A DNA stretch of 64,000 bases from Marinobacter halodurans (GCF_004327985.1 NZ_SJDL01000029.1:1-64000); one strand, 5' to 3'. Numbered from the stretch's first letter, positions 37,943-46,682 are shown. Numbers and translations are program-made. The notes: generated by a model not told the origin, from the sequence alone.

Positions 37943-39085
37943 ATGGACTTCAACCTGAATGAAGAGCAGCAGATGCTGCAGGACACCGTGGCGCGCCTGG
38001 TCCGCGGTGAGTACGAATTCGAAAAGCGTCTGAAGTACAGCGAAAGCGAGCTGGGCTACAGCGAAGAGTTCTGGAAGCAGCTGGGCGAACTCGGCCTGTG
38101 CGCCGTGCCCTTCCCGGAAGAATTGGGCGGCTTCGGCGGCTCCGGGGTGGACGTGCAGTCGGTCATGACCGAACTGGGGCGCGGCCTGTGCCTGGAGCCT
38201 TATATGCAGACGGTGGTTCTCGGCGGCGGCCTGATCAGCCAGGCCGGCAACGACAACCAGAAAGAAGAGTGGCTGAGCCGCATCGCCACCGGCGAGATCA
38301 AGATTGCCGTGGGCCTGGACGAGCCCCAGAGTCACTACAACCTGAACGACGTCGAGACCCGCGCTGAAAAATCCGGCAGCGGCTACGTTCTGAACGGTCG
38401 CAAGGGCGTCCTGATCGGCGGTCACGCGGCCGACCTGATCCTGGTCTCTGCCCGTACCAGCGGCGACAGCCGCGATGCGGACGGCCTGTCCCTGTTTGCC
38501 ATTGATCCCAACGCCGAAGGCGTTGAGCGTCGGGTCTACCCGACCATGGACGGCGCCAAGGGCTGTGATGTGTTCCTGAACAACGTCCAGGTCGGTGCTG
38601 ACGCGCTGATCGGCGAGGAAGGCCAGGCAGGGGCAGCCATCCACTACCAGACCGGTCGTGCCGTGGCGGCACTGTGTGCCGAAGCGGTGGGCGCGATGGA
38701 AGAAGCGATCAAGCTGACCCTGGACTACCTCAAGACCCGCAAGCAGTTCGGTGTGCCCATCGGCAAGTTCCAGGTCCTGCAACACCGCATGGTGGACATG
38801 AGTTCGGAACTGGAGCAGGCCCGCTCCATGTCGATCCTGGCCGCCAGCGTGGCTAACGATGACGCCAGCGACGAGCGCGACCGCATCCTGGCCGCGGCCA
38901 AGAACGTCATCGGCCGCGCCGGTCAGTTCATCGCCGAGCAGTCCATCCAACTGCACGGCGGTATCGGCATGACCTGGGAATACAGCCTGGCGCATTACGC
39001 CAAGCGTCTGATCATGATCAATCACCAGTTCGGTGATGACGATTTCCACCTGGAACAGTACGCGAGCCTGCTGCAGGCCTCGTAA
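37943..39085 (+). CDS. Acyl-CoA dehydrogenase-like, non-catalytic subunit (PimD-like)
   Basis: A 380-residue member of the acyl-CoA dehydrogenase fold. MDFNLNEEQQMLQDTVARLV opens the N-terminal domain. KTRKQFGVPIGKFQVLQHRMVDM and QLHGGIGMTWEYSLAHYAKRL mark the C-terminal domain. Positions corresponding to catalytic Glu are not Glu: IHYQTGRAVAAL replaces the ER motif and MTWEYSLAHY replaces EGT. It is therefore the structural half of a heteromeric enzyme with the upstream gene. A strong AAGGAGG precedes the ATG. Confidence 0.88.
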   Translation: MDFNLNEEQQMLQDTVARLVRGEYEFEKRLKYSESELGYSEEFWKQLGELGLCAVPFPEELGGFGGSGVDVQSVMTELGRGLCLEPYMQTVVLGGGLISQAGNDNQKEEWLSRIATGEIKIAVGLDEPQSHYNLNDVETRAEKSGSGYVLNGRKGVLIGGHAADLILVSARTSGDSRDADGLSLFAIDPNAEGVERRVYPTMDGAKGCDVFLNNVQVGADALIGEEGQAGAAIHYQTGRAVAALCAEAVGAMEEAIKLTLDYLKTRKQFGVPIGKFQVLQHRMVDMSSELEQARSMSILAASVANDDASDERDRILAAAKNVIGRAGQFIAEQSIQLHGGIGMTWEYSLAHYAKRLIMINHQFGDDDFHLEQYASLLQAS

Positions 39086-39112
39086 CCAGGCACGTTCTCT
39101 GTGCGAGGAGCC

Positions 39113-39184
39113 GGGTCTCAGACATCCTCTGGATGTCATACCCCTTAGAGACCCATTTCGGGGCAGCTTTTGCTGCCCTTTTTT
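39113..39184 (+). terminator. Composite hairpin and terminator after the dehydrogenase pair
   Basis: GGGCAGC (39161-39167) pairs with GCTGCCC (39172-39178) around TTTT, then six T: a strong intrinsic terminator. Just before it, GGGTCTC (39113-39119) pairs with GAGACCC (39148-39154), enclosing an inner hairpin gacatcc/ggatgtc. The upstream structure is not part of the standard terminator. Confidence 0.88.
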
Positions 39185-39231
39185 AATCATGGCGGTGACA
39201 GGTGGTTTGTAGCCTGCTGAGTTCAGTGCAG

Positions 39232-39316
39232 GAAGCGAAGGGATGCCCTTGCCTACGTTGCATTAGACGGCCGGGACGTCCATGTCCCTCCTTCAGCATG
39301 AACATCCCTTCGCTTC
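39232..39316. repeat. Three-way-junction inverted repeat, copy 3 (deleted form)
   Basis: Outer arms of 14 bp (39232-39245, 39303-39316). Left half of hairpin 1 (gcattagacggcc) is the same as in copy 2 but runs directly into hairpin 2 (gggac GTCCAT gtccc). The 3' half of hairpin 1 and the GACC linker are lost. The deletion joins the two GGCC/GACC-like sequences. Confidence 0.78.
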
Positions 39317-39423
39317 TTCCCGGCTGACGAGATAGAGCGACTCCGTTCATCATGAAATGACCGAATCACAATCAAAGTGATATAGCCGGAGACACTCCGG
39401 CTCCACCTCATGAAGGAGGCCTT

Positions 39424-40185
39424 ATGCAAGTCCATCAAGAACAAGAGCAAGACAAGGCATTACGGAAGCAGGAATGGCAGGCCCGCTGCGATCTGGCGGC
39501 CGCCTATCGTCTGGTGGCACTGTTTGGCTGGGACGATCTGGTGTTCACCCACCTGTCCGCGCGGGTGCCCGGACCGGAGCACCATTTCCTGATCAACCCC
39601 TATGGCCTGCTGTTCCACGAGATCACCGCGTCCTCGCTGGTGAAAGTGGATCAGGACGGCAATGTGGTGGAAGCCGGCGGACTGGCGCGGGTCAATCCGG
39701 CGGGCTTTACCATTCACAGCGCGATTCACATGGGCCGCGAAGACGCCGGTGCGGTCATGCACCTGCACGCCGCCGATGGCGTGGCCGTATCCGCCCACCG
39801 CGACGGTCTATTGCCGCTGAGCCAGACCGCGATGCTGTGCCTGGATCACGTGGCCTACCACGACTACGAGGGTGTCGCCCTGAACCTGGACGAGCGCGAT
39901 CGCCTGATCAACGATATTGGCGACAAATCGATGCTGATCCTGCGCAATCACGGCATTCTAACCGCCGGTCACGACGTGCCGGAGACCTTCACCTACCTCT
40001 ATTTCCTGATGAAGGCCTGTGAAATCCAGGTGAAGGCGCAGGCCTGTGGACCGACCTTCATGCCGTCGGATACGGCGATCGAGACCACCCGCGAGCAGTC
40101 CCAGTCGCTGGGTAAGGCGGCCAGGCTGACCTGGCCGGCCCTGTTGCGGATGCTGGACAGCAAGAATCCGGGGTACGCCGTTTAA
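39424..40185 (+). CDS. Class II aldolase/adducin-family protein
   Basis: A 253-residue zinc-dependent aldolase-fold protein. It shows GWDDLVFTHLSARVPG, the phosphate/substrate loop LINPYGLLFHEITASSLVKVD, the zinc site IHMGREDAGAVMHLHAADGV (His-x-His) and LRNHGILTAG with the third His. Members include fuculose- and ribulose-phosphate aldolases/epimerases, but many are unassigned. A very strong AAGGAGG ribosome site precedes the ATG. It stands alone between palindromic repeats; the substrate is unknown. Confidence 0.88.
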   Translation: MQVHQEQEQDKALRKQEWQARCDLAAAYRLVALFGWDDLVFTHLSARVPGPEHHFLINPYGLLFHEITASSLVKVDQDGNVVEAGGLARVNPAGFTIHSAIHMGREDAGAVMHLHAADGVAVSAHRDGLLPLSQTAMLCLDHVAYHDYEGVALNLDERDRLINDIGDKSMLILRNHGILTAGHDVPETFTYLYFLMKACEIQVKAQACGPTFMPSDTAIETTREQSQSLGKAARLTWPALLRMLDSKNPGYAV

Positions 40186-40199
40186 GGCGCTCCCGAGGG

Positions 40200-40291
40200 T
40201 GTAGCCGATGCTTTAGCTTCGGAGGAGCCGCCAGGCTCCCGAATGACCCCGGCGGACTGTCGTCCGCTCCGAAGCTGAAGCGTCGGCTACA
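40200..40291. repeat. REP/BIME-type palindrome pair 2
   Basis: The 21-bp unit occurs inverted at 40200-40220 (tgtagccgatgctttagcttc) and direct at 40271-40291, pointing outward. Each has an adjacent GC hairpin: ggagcc/ggctcc near 40224-40239 and gcggac/gtccgc near 40252-40267. It lies between convergent genes. Confidence 0.85.
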
Positions 40292-40304
40292 TTAAAAGCT
40301 ATGA

Positions 40305-41339
40305 TCAGGCCTTGCGAGTCGGGTCCTCAGCCACCCGAACCAGCATCTTGCCCCGATTCTTCCCTTCCAGCAGCCCCTGGAACGCACTCACCGCGTTCTC
40401 CAGCCCGTCCACGATGTCCTCCTGATACTTGACCTGACCTCTCTGTATCCAGCCTGCCATGTCCTTCAGGAAGTCCGGCTGACGCTCGATGTGATCGGTC
40501 TGGATGAAGCCGCGCAGCATCAGCCGCTTGACCAGCACCTTGCCCATGAACGGAATCAGGCGGTCCGGCCCTTCCGGCAGTTCGGTCTGGTTGTAGTGGG
40601 CAATCCGGCCGCAGACCGGAATCCGGGCGAACACGTTCACCCGCTTCATCACCGCATCGAATACCTTGCCGCCGACGTTCTCGAAATAGACATCAATGCC
40701 GTCCGGGCAGGCCTTGTCCAACTGCGCTTCGAAGTCATCGTCCTTGTAGTTCACACACGCATCGAAGCCGTAGGCCTCGACCACGTGCCGGCACTTGTCT
40801 TCGGCGCCGGCCACGCCGACCACGCGGCAGCCCTTAATCCTGGCGATCTGCCCGACCACCTGCCCAACGGCACCGGCCGCCGCCGAAACCACCACGGTTT
40901 CACCCGCCTTCGGCTGCCCCAGGTCGAGCAGGCCCACGTAGGCGGTGAAGCCGGGCATCCCCATCACGCCTACGGCGGTTCTGATCGGTGCGGCCTTCGG
41001 ATCCAGCTTGCGCAACGATTTGCCCGGAGCTGTCGCGTAGGTCTGCCAGCCGGCATGGCTGAAGACGATATCGCCCGGTTCGAGGCCATCGAAACGGCTT
41101 TCCACCACTTCGCTGACGGTGCCGCCGGTCATCACATCGCCCACAGACACCGGATTCGCGTAGGAGGCCGCGTCCGACATGCGCCCCCGCATGTAGGGGT
41201 CGAGCGACAGGTAAATCGTCCTGAGCAGCACTTCACCCTCCGTCGGCTCCGGCATGGGCGCCTCCTGCAGGACCAGGTGGCGCTCGTCCGGCATGCCGGT
41301 GGGGCGGGCGGCGAGGATAATCTGCTGATTCGTGGCCAT
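40305..41339 (-). CDS. MDR-family NADP-dependent oxidoreductase (CurA-like)
   Basis: A 344-residue medium-chain reductase without zinc ligands, of the leukotriene B4 12-hydroxydehydrogenase/curcumin reductase group that reduces alkenal or enone double bonds with NADPH. YLSLDPYMRGRMSD, GMPGFTAYVGLLDLGQP, VVVSAAAGAVGQVVGQIA and VYFENVGGKVFDAVM are family landmarks. ATG at 41339 lies 9 nt from AAGGAG; ATG at 41345 is only 3 nt from it. Divergent from the MaoC gene, with a GTTTCGC-type motif between. Confidence 0.92.
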   Translation of the reverse strand: MATNQQIILAARPTGMPDERHLVLQEAPMPEPTEGEVLLRTIYLSLDPYMRGRMSDAASYANPVSVGDVMTGGTVSEVVESRFDGLEPGDIVFSHAGWQTYATAPGKSLRKLDPKAAPIRTAVGVMGMPGFTAYVGLLDLGQPKAGETVVVSAAAGAVGQVVGQIARIKGCRVVGVAGAEDKCRHVVEAYGFDACVNYKDDDFEAQLDKACPDGIDVYFENVGGKVFDAVMKRVNVFARIPVCGRIAHYNQTELPEGPDRLIPFMGKVLVKRLMLRGFIQTDHIERQPDFLKDMAGWIQRGQVKYQEDIVDGLENAVSAFQGLLEGKNRGKMLVRVAEDPTRKA

Positions 41340-41417
41340 GGTCATATTCTCCTTTATCGATGACGCCAAACCGGTTGCACCCGGCTGGCGGGTTGGCGAG
41401 AATGAATTTGAAATCAA

Positions 41418-41434
41418 GTATTACAGTGCGAAAC
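41418..41434 (-). promoter_or_regulatory. GTTTCGC operator-like motif
   Basis: On the minus strand the site reads GTTTCGCACTGTAATAC and shares GTTTCGC and AATAC with the motif at 36477-36493. It lies between the divergent oxidoreductase and MaoC genes, 25 bp ahead of the MaoC ATG. Confidence 0.42.
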
Positions 41435-41458
41435 TAACTCCAACAAAAAGGACGTGAC

Positions 41459-41914
41459 ATGAAAGAGATTGCCCTGGCTGACCTCTCTCAATACACCGGC
41501 CAGTTGATCGGCCACAGTCCCTGGAAAACCGTGTCCCAGGACATGATCCAGGCCTTTGCCGACGCCACCGGCGACCATCAGTGGATCCACGTGGACGTGG
41601 AGCGTGCCAAACGGGAGGCGCCCTGGAAAAGCCCGGTCGCCCATGGTTTCCTGACCGTATCGCTGATTCCCCTGCTCAACCAGGGTGTCATCCACGTGAC
41701 CGGCACCAGCGCCAGCATCAACTATGGCCTCAACAAGCTGCGCTTTCCCGCCGCCGTGAAGTCCGGCTCTGCGATTCGTACGGAAGTGACCCTGAAAGAG
41801 GTCACCGCCGTGGACGATCAGCGTGTGCTGGCCGCCTACACCACCACGGTGCAGATCGACGGTGAGGACAAGCCGGCCTGCGTGGCGGAAAATCTGGTGA
41901 TGTACGTGCGCTGA
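41459..41914 (+). CDS. MaoC-like (R)-enoyl-CoA hydratase
   Basis: A 151-residue single hotdog-domain hydratase. The hydratase-2 motif is clear: ATGDHQWIHVDVERA with catalytic Asp39 and His44, followed by FKSPVAHGFLTVSLIPLL-type helix (SPVAHGFLTVSLIPLLNQG). LNKLRFPAAVKSGSAIR forms a typical later strand. It hydrates trans-2-enoyl-CoA to (R)-3-hydroxyacyl-CoA, linking beta-oxidation to polyhydroxyalkanoate or related routes. AAAAAGGA lies ahead of the ATG. Confidence 0.93.
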   Translation: MKEIALADLSQYTGQLIGHSPWKTVSQDMIQAFADATGDHQWIHVDVERAKREAPWKSPVAHGFLTVSLIPLLNQGVIHVTGTSASINYGLNKLRFPAAVKSGSAIRTEVTLKEVTAVDDQRVLAAYTTTVQIDGEDKPACVAENLVMYVR

Positions 41915-41936
41915 GCCCTATTAGATGTCGACCGGG

Positions 41937-42037
41937 GGCGCCTTGCGGCGCCTCAGAAGCTGAAGCGTCTGCTACAGACTCGAGTTAACGTAACGGTGTA
42001 GCCGACGCTTTAGCTTCGGAGCAGCCTGCAAGGCTGC
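41937..42037. repeat. REP/BIME-type palindrome pair 3
   Basis: Units at 41956-41976 (direct, gaagctgaagcgtctgctaca) and 41997-42017 (inverted). Flanking hairpins ggcgcc/ggcgcc (41937-41952) and gcagcct/aggctgc (42021-42037). It lies between convergent genes, just before a terminator. Confidence 0.85.
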
Positions 42038-42066
42038 CCGCCCCATCAACCGCAGCTCAGCGTCCA

Positions 42067-42096
42067 CAAAAAAGGGGCCACGAAAGGCCCCTTTTT
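42067..42096. terminator. Bidirectional terminator between MaoC and Liv genes
   Basis: GGGGCC (42074-42079) pairs with GGCCCC (42086-42091), with five T on the plus side and seven A before the stem. It serves the Liv operon on the minus strand and MaoC on the plus. Confidence 0.8.
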
Positions 42097-42108
42097 CACT
42101 TAGGCAAC

Positions 42109-43252
42109 TTACTCCTCGATCGGCTTCTGCTCGATCTTGCCGTCTTCCACCACAGCTAGCGTGGTTTCAGTGACGAAGCCGCCCTTGTCAGTCACTTCGG
42201 AGACCTGATAGGGGTTATGCGCCTCGTTGAGCTTCTGCATGGCCTCGCTCATCTTGCCACGAACCGCTTTGGCATCGGTCGTGCCGGCCAGCTGCATGGC
42301 CTTCACCAGACCGTACATCGCGGAGTAGTTGTAGGCTGCTTCAGAGCCCGGCGTCTTGTCGTACTCGGCCTTGTAGCGCTTGATGAAGTCGTTCGCCGCG
42401 TCGGTGCCGTAGATCGACAGCGGCACCACGCCGATAGCGCCTTCCAGTTGGTCGACACCGCCGGCCACGTCGGCCATCTCATCCAACTTGGCCTGATCCA
42501 TGACGATGAAGCCACCCTGGAAACCCAGCTGACGCGCCTGCTGCACCACCAGGCCGGTCGGCTCGGAAGCGCCGCCAACGAACATCACGTCCGGCTGGGA
42601 CGCCACCAGGCGGCTGACCCCGGTGTAGAAATCGGCGGACTTGTTGTAGTCCATGGCATTCTCGGCCACCACTTCGCCACCCCTGGACTCCCACTCGTTC
42701 TTGATCATCTTGGCCCAGATCTTGGCGTACTCGTGGGTTGCGCCACCCCTTGCCTTCATGCTTCAGGGCATAGCTGCTGAATGCCCGGACGTAGCCGTCG
42801 AAGGTCGGCGGAATCCGGATGGTCAGGCTGTTGCCCTTCTCGGTAACCGTCGGGACACTGGTGTACGCCATCACCATGAAGTCGTCTTTCTCGTTGAAGT
42901 CCTGCAGCGCGAAGACGCCACCGGAGTGCGGCACGAAGATGGCCGGCACGTTGGATTCCTGCTTCAGGCGCTTGGCGTTGGTCGCCGCCTGGGCCGGGGA
43001 ATAGCGATCGTCTAGGGAGATCAGATTGACCTTGTAAGTTTCCCCGTTGATCTTGAAACCGCCGTTGTCGTTGATTTCACCCGCGGCCATGCGCAGGCCG
43101 GACAGGACGTTCTCACCGTACAGGGCGGCACCGCCACTGAGCGGGCCGGTAAAGCCGATGTTGACGGTGGATTCCGCCATGGCACCGGTGGAGAGACCCG
43201 CACCCAGTGCCGCGACTGCGACCGCACGACCAAGAGTTTTCAGCATTTTCAT
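42109..43252 (-). pseudogene. Branched-chain amino acid-type ABC substrate-binding protein, frameshifted
   Basis: A periplasmic binding protein of the LivJ/LivK family in two frames. The first frame begins at 43252 with a signal peptide to GAMA, then STVNIGFTGPLSGGAALYGE, and runs to SSYALKHEGKG. The rest, THEYAKIWAKMIKNEW to the stop at 42109, lies in another frame. Removing one base from the GGGG run (CCCC at 42746-42749 on the plus strand) restores a 380-residue protein of normal length. Either a homopolymer sequencing error or a real inactivation. It follows livF on the same strand, and the other four components are intact. Confidence 0.85.
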
Positions 43253-43333
43253 TGTTTTCTCCTAGGGTATTGCGTCTGTCTTGTTGTTGGATTTATCGCT
43301 TGTCCAGGTAGATCACGTTGTGTCGTCGGCACA

Positions 43334-44041
43334 CTAGGCGCCGATGTATGCCTTGCGCACCTCTTCATTGCCCAACATGGTGTCCCGGTCGCCTTCCATG
43401 ACCAGTTGGCCGTTCTCCATCACGTAGGCCCGGGTGGCAATCTTCAGGGCGGCAAACGCATTCTGTTCCGCCAGCAGCACGGTGGTGCCGAGGCGATTGA
43501 TTTTCTGGATGGTTTCGAACATCTGGCGCACGATCAGCGGCGCCAGGCCGAGCGAGGGCTCGTCCAGCATCAGCAGGCGCGGACGGCTCATCAGCGCGCG
43601 GCCGATGGCCACCATCTGCTGCTGGCCGCCGGACAGGGAGCCCGCCGGCTGGTCCGCCTTCTCCCGCAGGATGGGGTAGAGCTCCAGCACCTCTTCCAGG
43701 CGCTGCCGGTTGCCGGCCTTGTCCCGGCGATGGACGTAAGCGCCCATCATCAGGTTCTGCTGGACGCTCATCATCGGGAACAGCTTGCGGCCTTCGGCAC
43801 ACTGCACGACGCCCGACGACACGATCGCGCTGGGCTTGAGGCCGTCCAGGCGCTTGCCCTCAAACTCGATTTCGCCCGCGGCCGGCTTGTTGAGGCCGCT
43901 GATGGCGTTGAAGAGACTCGATTTGCCGGCACCGTTGGCGCCCAGCAGCACCACCAGCTCGCCGGAGTCGACACTCATCGAGACGTTGGTCAGCGCCTTG
44001 AAGCTGCCGTAGCAGACATCCACATTCCTAAGCTGCAGCAT
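43334..44041 (-). CDS. livF: Branched-chain amino acid-type ABC ATPase LivF
   Basis: A 235-residue ATPase. Walker A GANGAGKSS, signature LSGGQQQMVAIGRALMSRP, Walker B LLMLDEPSLGLAP and EQNAFAALKIATRAYVMENG. The layout is LivF-specific. ATG at 44041 has GGGGAG 8 nt upstream and overlaps livG by 14 bp; GTG at 44050 would be too close to that site. Confidence 0.94.
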   Translation of the reverse strand: MLQLRNVDVCYGSFKALTNVSMSVDSGELVVLLGANGAGKSSLFNAISGLNKPAAGEIEFEGKRLDGLKPSAIVSSGVVQCAEGRKLFPMMSVQQNLMMGAYVHRRDKAGNRQRLEEVLELYPILREKADQPAGSLSGGQQQMVAIGRALMSRPRLLMLDEPSLGLAPLIVRQMFETIQKINRLGTTVLLAEQNAFAALKIATRAYVMENGQLVMEGDRDTMLGNEEVRKAYIGA

Positions 44042-44795
44042 CTTCGTCACTCCCCAGGTAGGCTTCGATCACAACCGGGTTTTCCCGGATCTCCGTCGGG
44101 GTGCCTTCGGCGATTTTCTCGCCGTGATCCAGCACCATGATCTTGTCGGCCAAGCCCATGATCATGTCCATCTTGTGCTCGATCAGGCAGACCGTGAGGC
44201 CGTGGTCGACCATCTTGCGCATCAGGTCGGCCAGCCCTTCGGTCTCCTCCGGGTTCACCCCGGCGGCGGGCTCATCCAGCAGCACGATCTTGGGATCGGT
44301 GGCCAGCGCCAGGGCGAAGGCCACGCGCTTGCGCTCTTCCTGGGTGATGTCCGCGATCAGCCGGTTTTCCACATGGTTCAGGCCAACGAAGTCGAGCACT
44401 TCCCGCGCCTTGTCGCGGCAGGCTTTCTCCTCCCACTGCAGGCGTTTGGAGTTGATCAGCACGTCCCACAGACCGGACTTGGTGCGCAGCCGGTGGCCGA
44501 CGATCAGGTTGTCCAGCACCGAGGCCTGCTCGAACAGGTTGGTGGTCTGGAAGGTGCGGCCCACGCCGCGCTGGGCGATGTAGTCGCAGCGCAGCGGTGT
44601 GATGTCCTCACCGTCAAGGATGATGCGCCCGGAGGTGGGCTTGTGGGTGCCGGCCACCAGGTTGAAGAAGGTGCTCTTGCCGGCGCCGTTGGGCCCGATG
44701 ATGGCGTTGATGCGGTTGGCCTCGAACTCGACGGACACGTCGTTCACCGCCGCCAGGCCACCGAACATCTTGGTCAGGTTCTCGATCTTAAGCAT
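44028..44795 (-). CDS. livG: Branched-chain amino acid-type ABC ATPase LivG
   Basis: A 255-residue ATPase. Walker A GPNGAGKSTFFNL, RGVGRTFQTTNLF (Q-loop), Walker B KIVLLDEPAAGVNPEE, and EHKMDMIMGLADKI. The usual signature LSGGQ is replaced by ADITQEERKRVAFALAL, which keeps only the QxxxKR pattern seen in some LivG proteins. ATG at 44795 lies within the livM 3' end; the longer frame is not conserved. Confidence 0.93.
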   Translation of the reverse strand: MLKIENLTKMFGGLAAVNDVSVEFEANRINAIIGPNGAGKSTFFNLVAGTHKPTSGRIILDGEDITPLRCDYIAQRGVGRTFQTTNLFEQASVLDNLIVGHRLRTKSGLWDVLINSKRLQWEEKACRDKAREVLDFVGLNHVENRLIADITQEERKRVAFALALATDPKIVLLDEPAAGVNPEETEGLADLMRKMVDHGLTVCLIEHKMDMIMGLADKIMVLDHGEKIAEGTPTEIRENPVVIEAYLGSDEDAAA

Positions 44796-45816
44796 TGTTC
44801 TCGACCCCCTTACCCGTGGCGATACGGCTCTCTTTCTGCTTGGCCGCCGGCAAACCGGCGTCCAGCGTCTTGCGGTGCAGCCAGCCCAGGAACGAACCGA
44901 CAATGCCGCGGGGGAAGAAGATGACCAGCACCACCAGCAGCGGGCCGAACAGGATCATCCGGTACTCCTCCAGGAACTGCAGGGACTGGGTGAGCCAGAC
45001 GATGCCCACGGTGCCGACCAGCGGACCGGACAGGGTGCCGATACCGCCCGCCAGCAGGTAGGTGATCATGTCGAAGGTGTGGAGGATGTTGCCGTCCTCG
45101 GGCCCGATGAAGCGCACCATGCCCGCGTAGAGCGCTCCGGCCATCCCCGCGTAGGTGGTGGACAGCACGAACGCCAGGGTCTTGTTGCGCATCAGGTTGA
45201 TGCCGAGCGACTGCGCCAGATCGTCCCCGTTGCGGATCGCCATGAAGGTGCGGCCCAGCAGCGAGCGGGACAGCTTGCCCATGAACCAGATGGCAAAGAT
45301 CAGGAACGCCAGCACCAGGTAATAGAAGGGCGTGGTCTCGGTGAAGTCCACGATTCCGAAGCCGTGCGGCGCGGCGATGTCACGTACGCCGATCGGGCCG
45401 TGGGTCAGTTCCTCCCACTTGTCGGTCAGCATGTACATGATGAAGCCGACGCACAGGGTGAAGATGGCGAAGTAATGTTCCTTCAAACGCAGGGATACCA
45501 CGCCCACCAGGAAGCCGATGAACGCCGTCATCAGCAGAGCCCCGACGAACGCCGGCCAGAAGCTCCAGCCGTAATCCCCCGTCAGCAGCCCCAGGGTGTA
45601 GGCCCCGAGGGCAAAGAAGCCCCCGTGGGCCAGGTTCAGCTGGCCGCAGTAACCAGTGATGATGTTCAGGCCGTAGACGGCGATTGCCCAGATGAAGGCC
45701 GACGCCATGACGTACACCTGGTACTCGTTCCTGGCGATCAACGGGAACACCAGGGCGAGCACGATCAGCAGGTACTTCGCCGCCGGACGGGTCATAAAGG
45801 AAGCCAGTTTCAACAT
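44788..45816 (-). CDS. livM: Branched-chain amino acid-type ABC permease LivM
   Basis: A 342-residue permease with about eight to ten helices. GLNIITGYCGQLNLAHGGFFALGAYT and RNGDDLAQSLGINLMRNKTLAFVLSTTYAGMAGALYA are LivM landmarks. The C-terminal cytoplasmic tail extends past the membrane domain. It lies 2 bp after livH on the minus strand. Confidence 0.95.
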   Translation of the reverse strand: MLKLASFMTRPAAKYLLIVLALVFPLIARNEYQVYVMASAFIWAIAVYGLNIITGYCGQLNLAHGGFFALGAYTLGLLTGDYGWSFWPAFVGALLMTAFIGFLVGVVSLRLKEHYFAIFTLCVGFIMYMLTDKWEELTHGPIGVRDIAAPHGFGIVDFTETTPFYYLVLAFLIFAIWFMGKLSRSLLGRTFMAIRNGDDLAQSLGINLMRNKTLAFVLSTTYAGMAGALYAGMVRFIGPEDGNILHTFDMITYLLAGGIGTLSGPLVGTVGIVWLTQSLQFLEEYRMILFGPLLVVLVIFFPRGIVGSFLGWLHRKTLDAGLPAAKQKESRIATGKGVENNA

Positions 45817-45818
45817 GA

Positions 45819-46682
45819 TCAGTGCGCCCCCTTCGCGAACAGGCCTTGCGGACGTACAGACAGGATCACCACGAGCAGACCGAACGCGATGATGTCCTTG
45901 TAGCTGCTGGAGATGTAGAAGCCGCCGAAGGCCTCGGCGAAGCCGATGATCATCCCGCCGACGATGGCGCCGGGTATGCTGCCCATGCCACCGAGGATGA
46001 TGATGACGAAGGCTTTCATGATCACCACGTGTCCCATGGCCGGGTAGACCAGGTTGATCGGTGCGTAGAGGGTTGCGGCAAAGGCGGCCAGCATGCCGGA
46101 GATGGCGAACGTCATCATCGCCACGCGGTTGGCGTCGATGCCCACCAGGAAGGCCCCTTCCCGGCTTTGCGCCATGGCGATGATGGTGGCGCCGGTCATG
46201 GTCTTGCGCAGGAACAGCTGCAGCGCTACGACCAGTACGATGGCGCCGACGATGATCAGGGCCCGCTGCTCGGGAATGATCAGGCCGTCAAAGTTCATGA
46301 TGCCGGTGAACGGCGACGACATGCGGCGGAAATCCGCGCCCCAGAACATCTGCACCACCGCTTCCAGGAACAGCAGGATGCCGATGGCGGCGATCTTGTC
46401 GTGGATCGGTGGCGAGTGGCGCAGGGGATGGAAGACCAGGCGTTCACAGAGAACCGCCAGCACCGCGACGACGGCGGCCGAGCCCAGCATGGCGACCCAG
46501 TAATGGACACCCAGATCCACCATGAAGAAGTAGGACATGAACGCGCCGACCATATAGAGCGCGCCATGGGCGAAGTTGGGGATATGCAGGATACCGTAGA
46601 CCAGCGTCAGACCGAGAGCCACGAGTCCGTAGATGCTACCGAGTGTCAGCCCGTTTACGATGTTCTGGAAAAAGAGGTTCAA
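45819..46682 (-). CDS. livH: Branched-chain amino acid-type ABC permease LivH
   Basis: A 287-residue permease. IVNGLTLGSIYGLVALGLTLVYGIL and NFAHGALYMVGAFMSYF open it as in LivH. Later MAQSREGAFLVGIDANRVAM and VIIILGGMGSIPGAIVGGMIIG provide the coupling region. First gene of a livHMGF-binding-protein operon. Substrates of this class also include aromatic acids, amides and urea, so branched-chain amino acids are not proven. Confidence 0.95.
   Translation of the reverse strand: MNLFFQNIVNGLTLGSIYGLVALGLTLVYGILHIPNFAHGALYMVGAFMSYFFMVDLGVHYWVAMLGSAAVVAVLAVLCERLVFHPLRHSPPIHDKIAAIGILLFLEAVVQMFWGADFRRMSSPFTGIMNFDGLIIPEQRALIIVGAIVLVVALQLFLRKTMTGATIIAMAQSREGAFLVGIDANRVAMMTFAISGMLAAFAATLYAPINLVYPAMGHVVIMKAFVIIILGGMGSIPGAIVGGMIIGFAEAFGGFYISSSYKDIIAFGLLVVILSVRPQGLFAKGAH

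Noticed and set aside
42109-42759. Independent 216-residue gene starting MKARGG
   Set aside because: It lacks a signal peptide and N-terminal lobe and continues the upstream binding-protein frame after a single-base shift.
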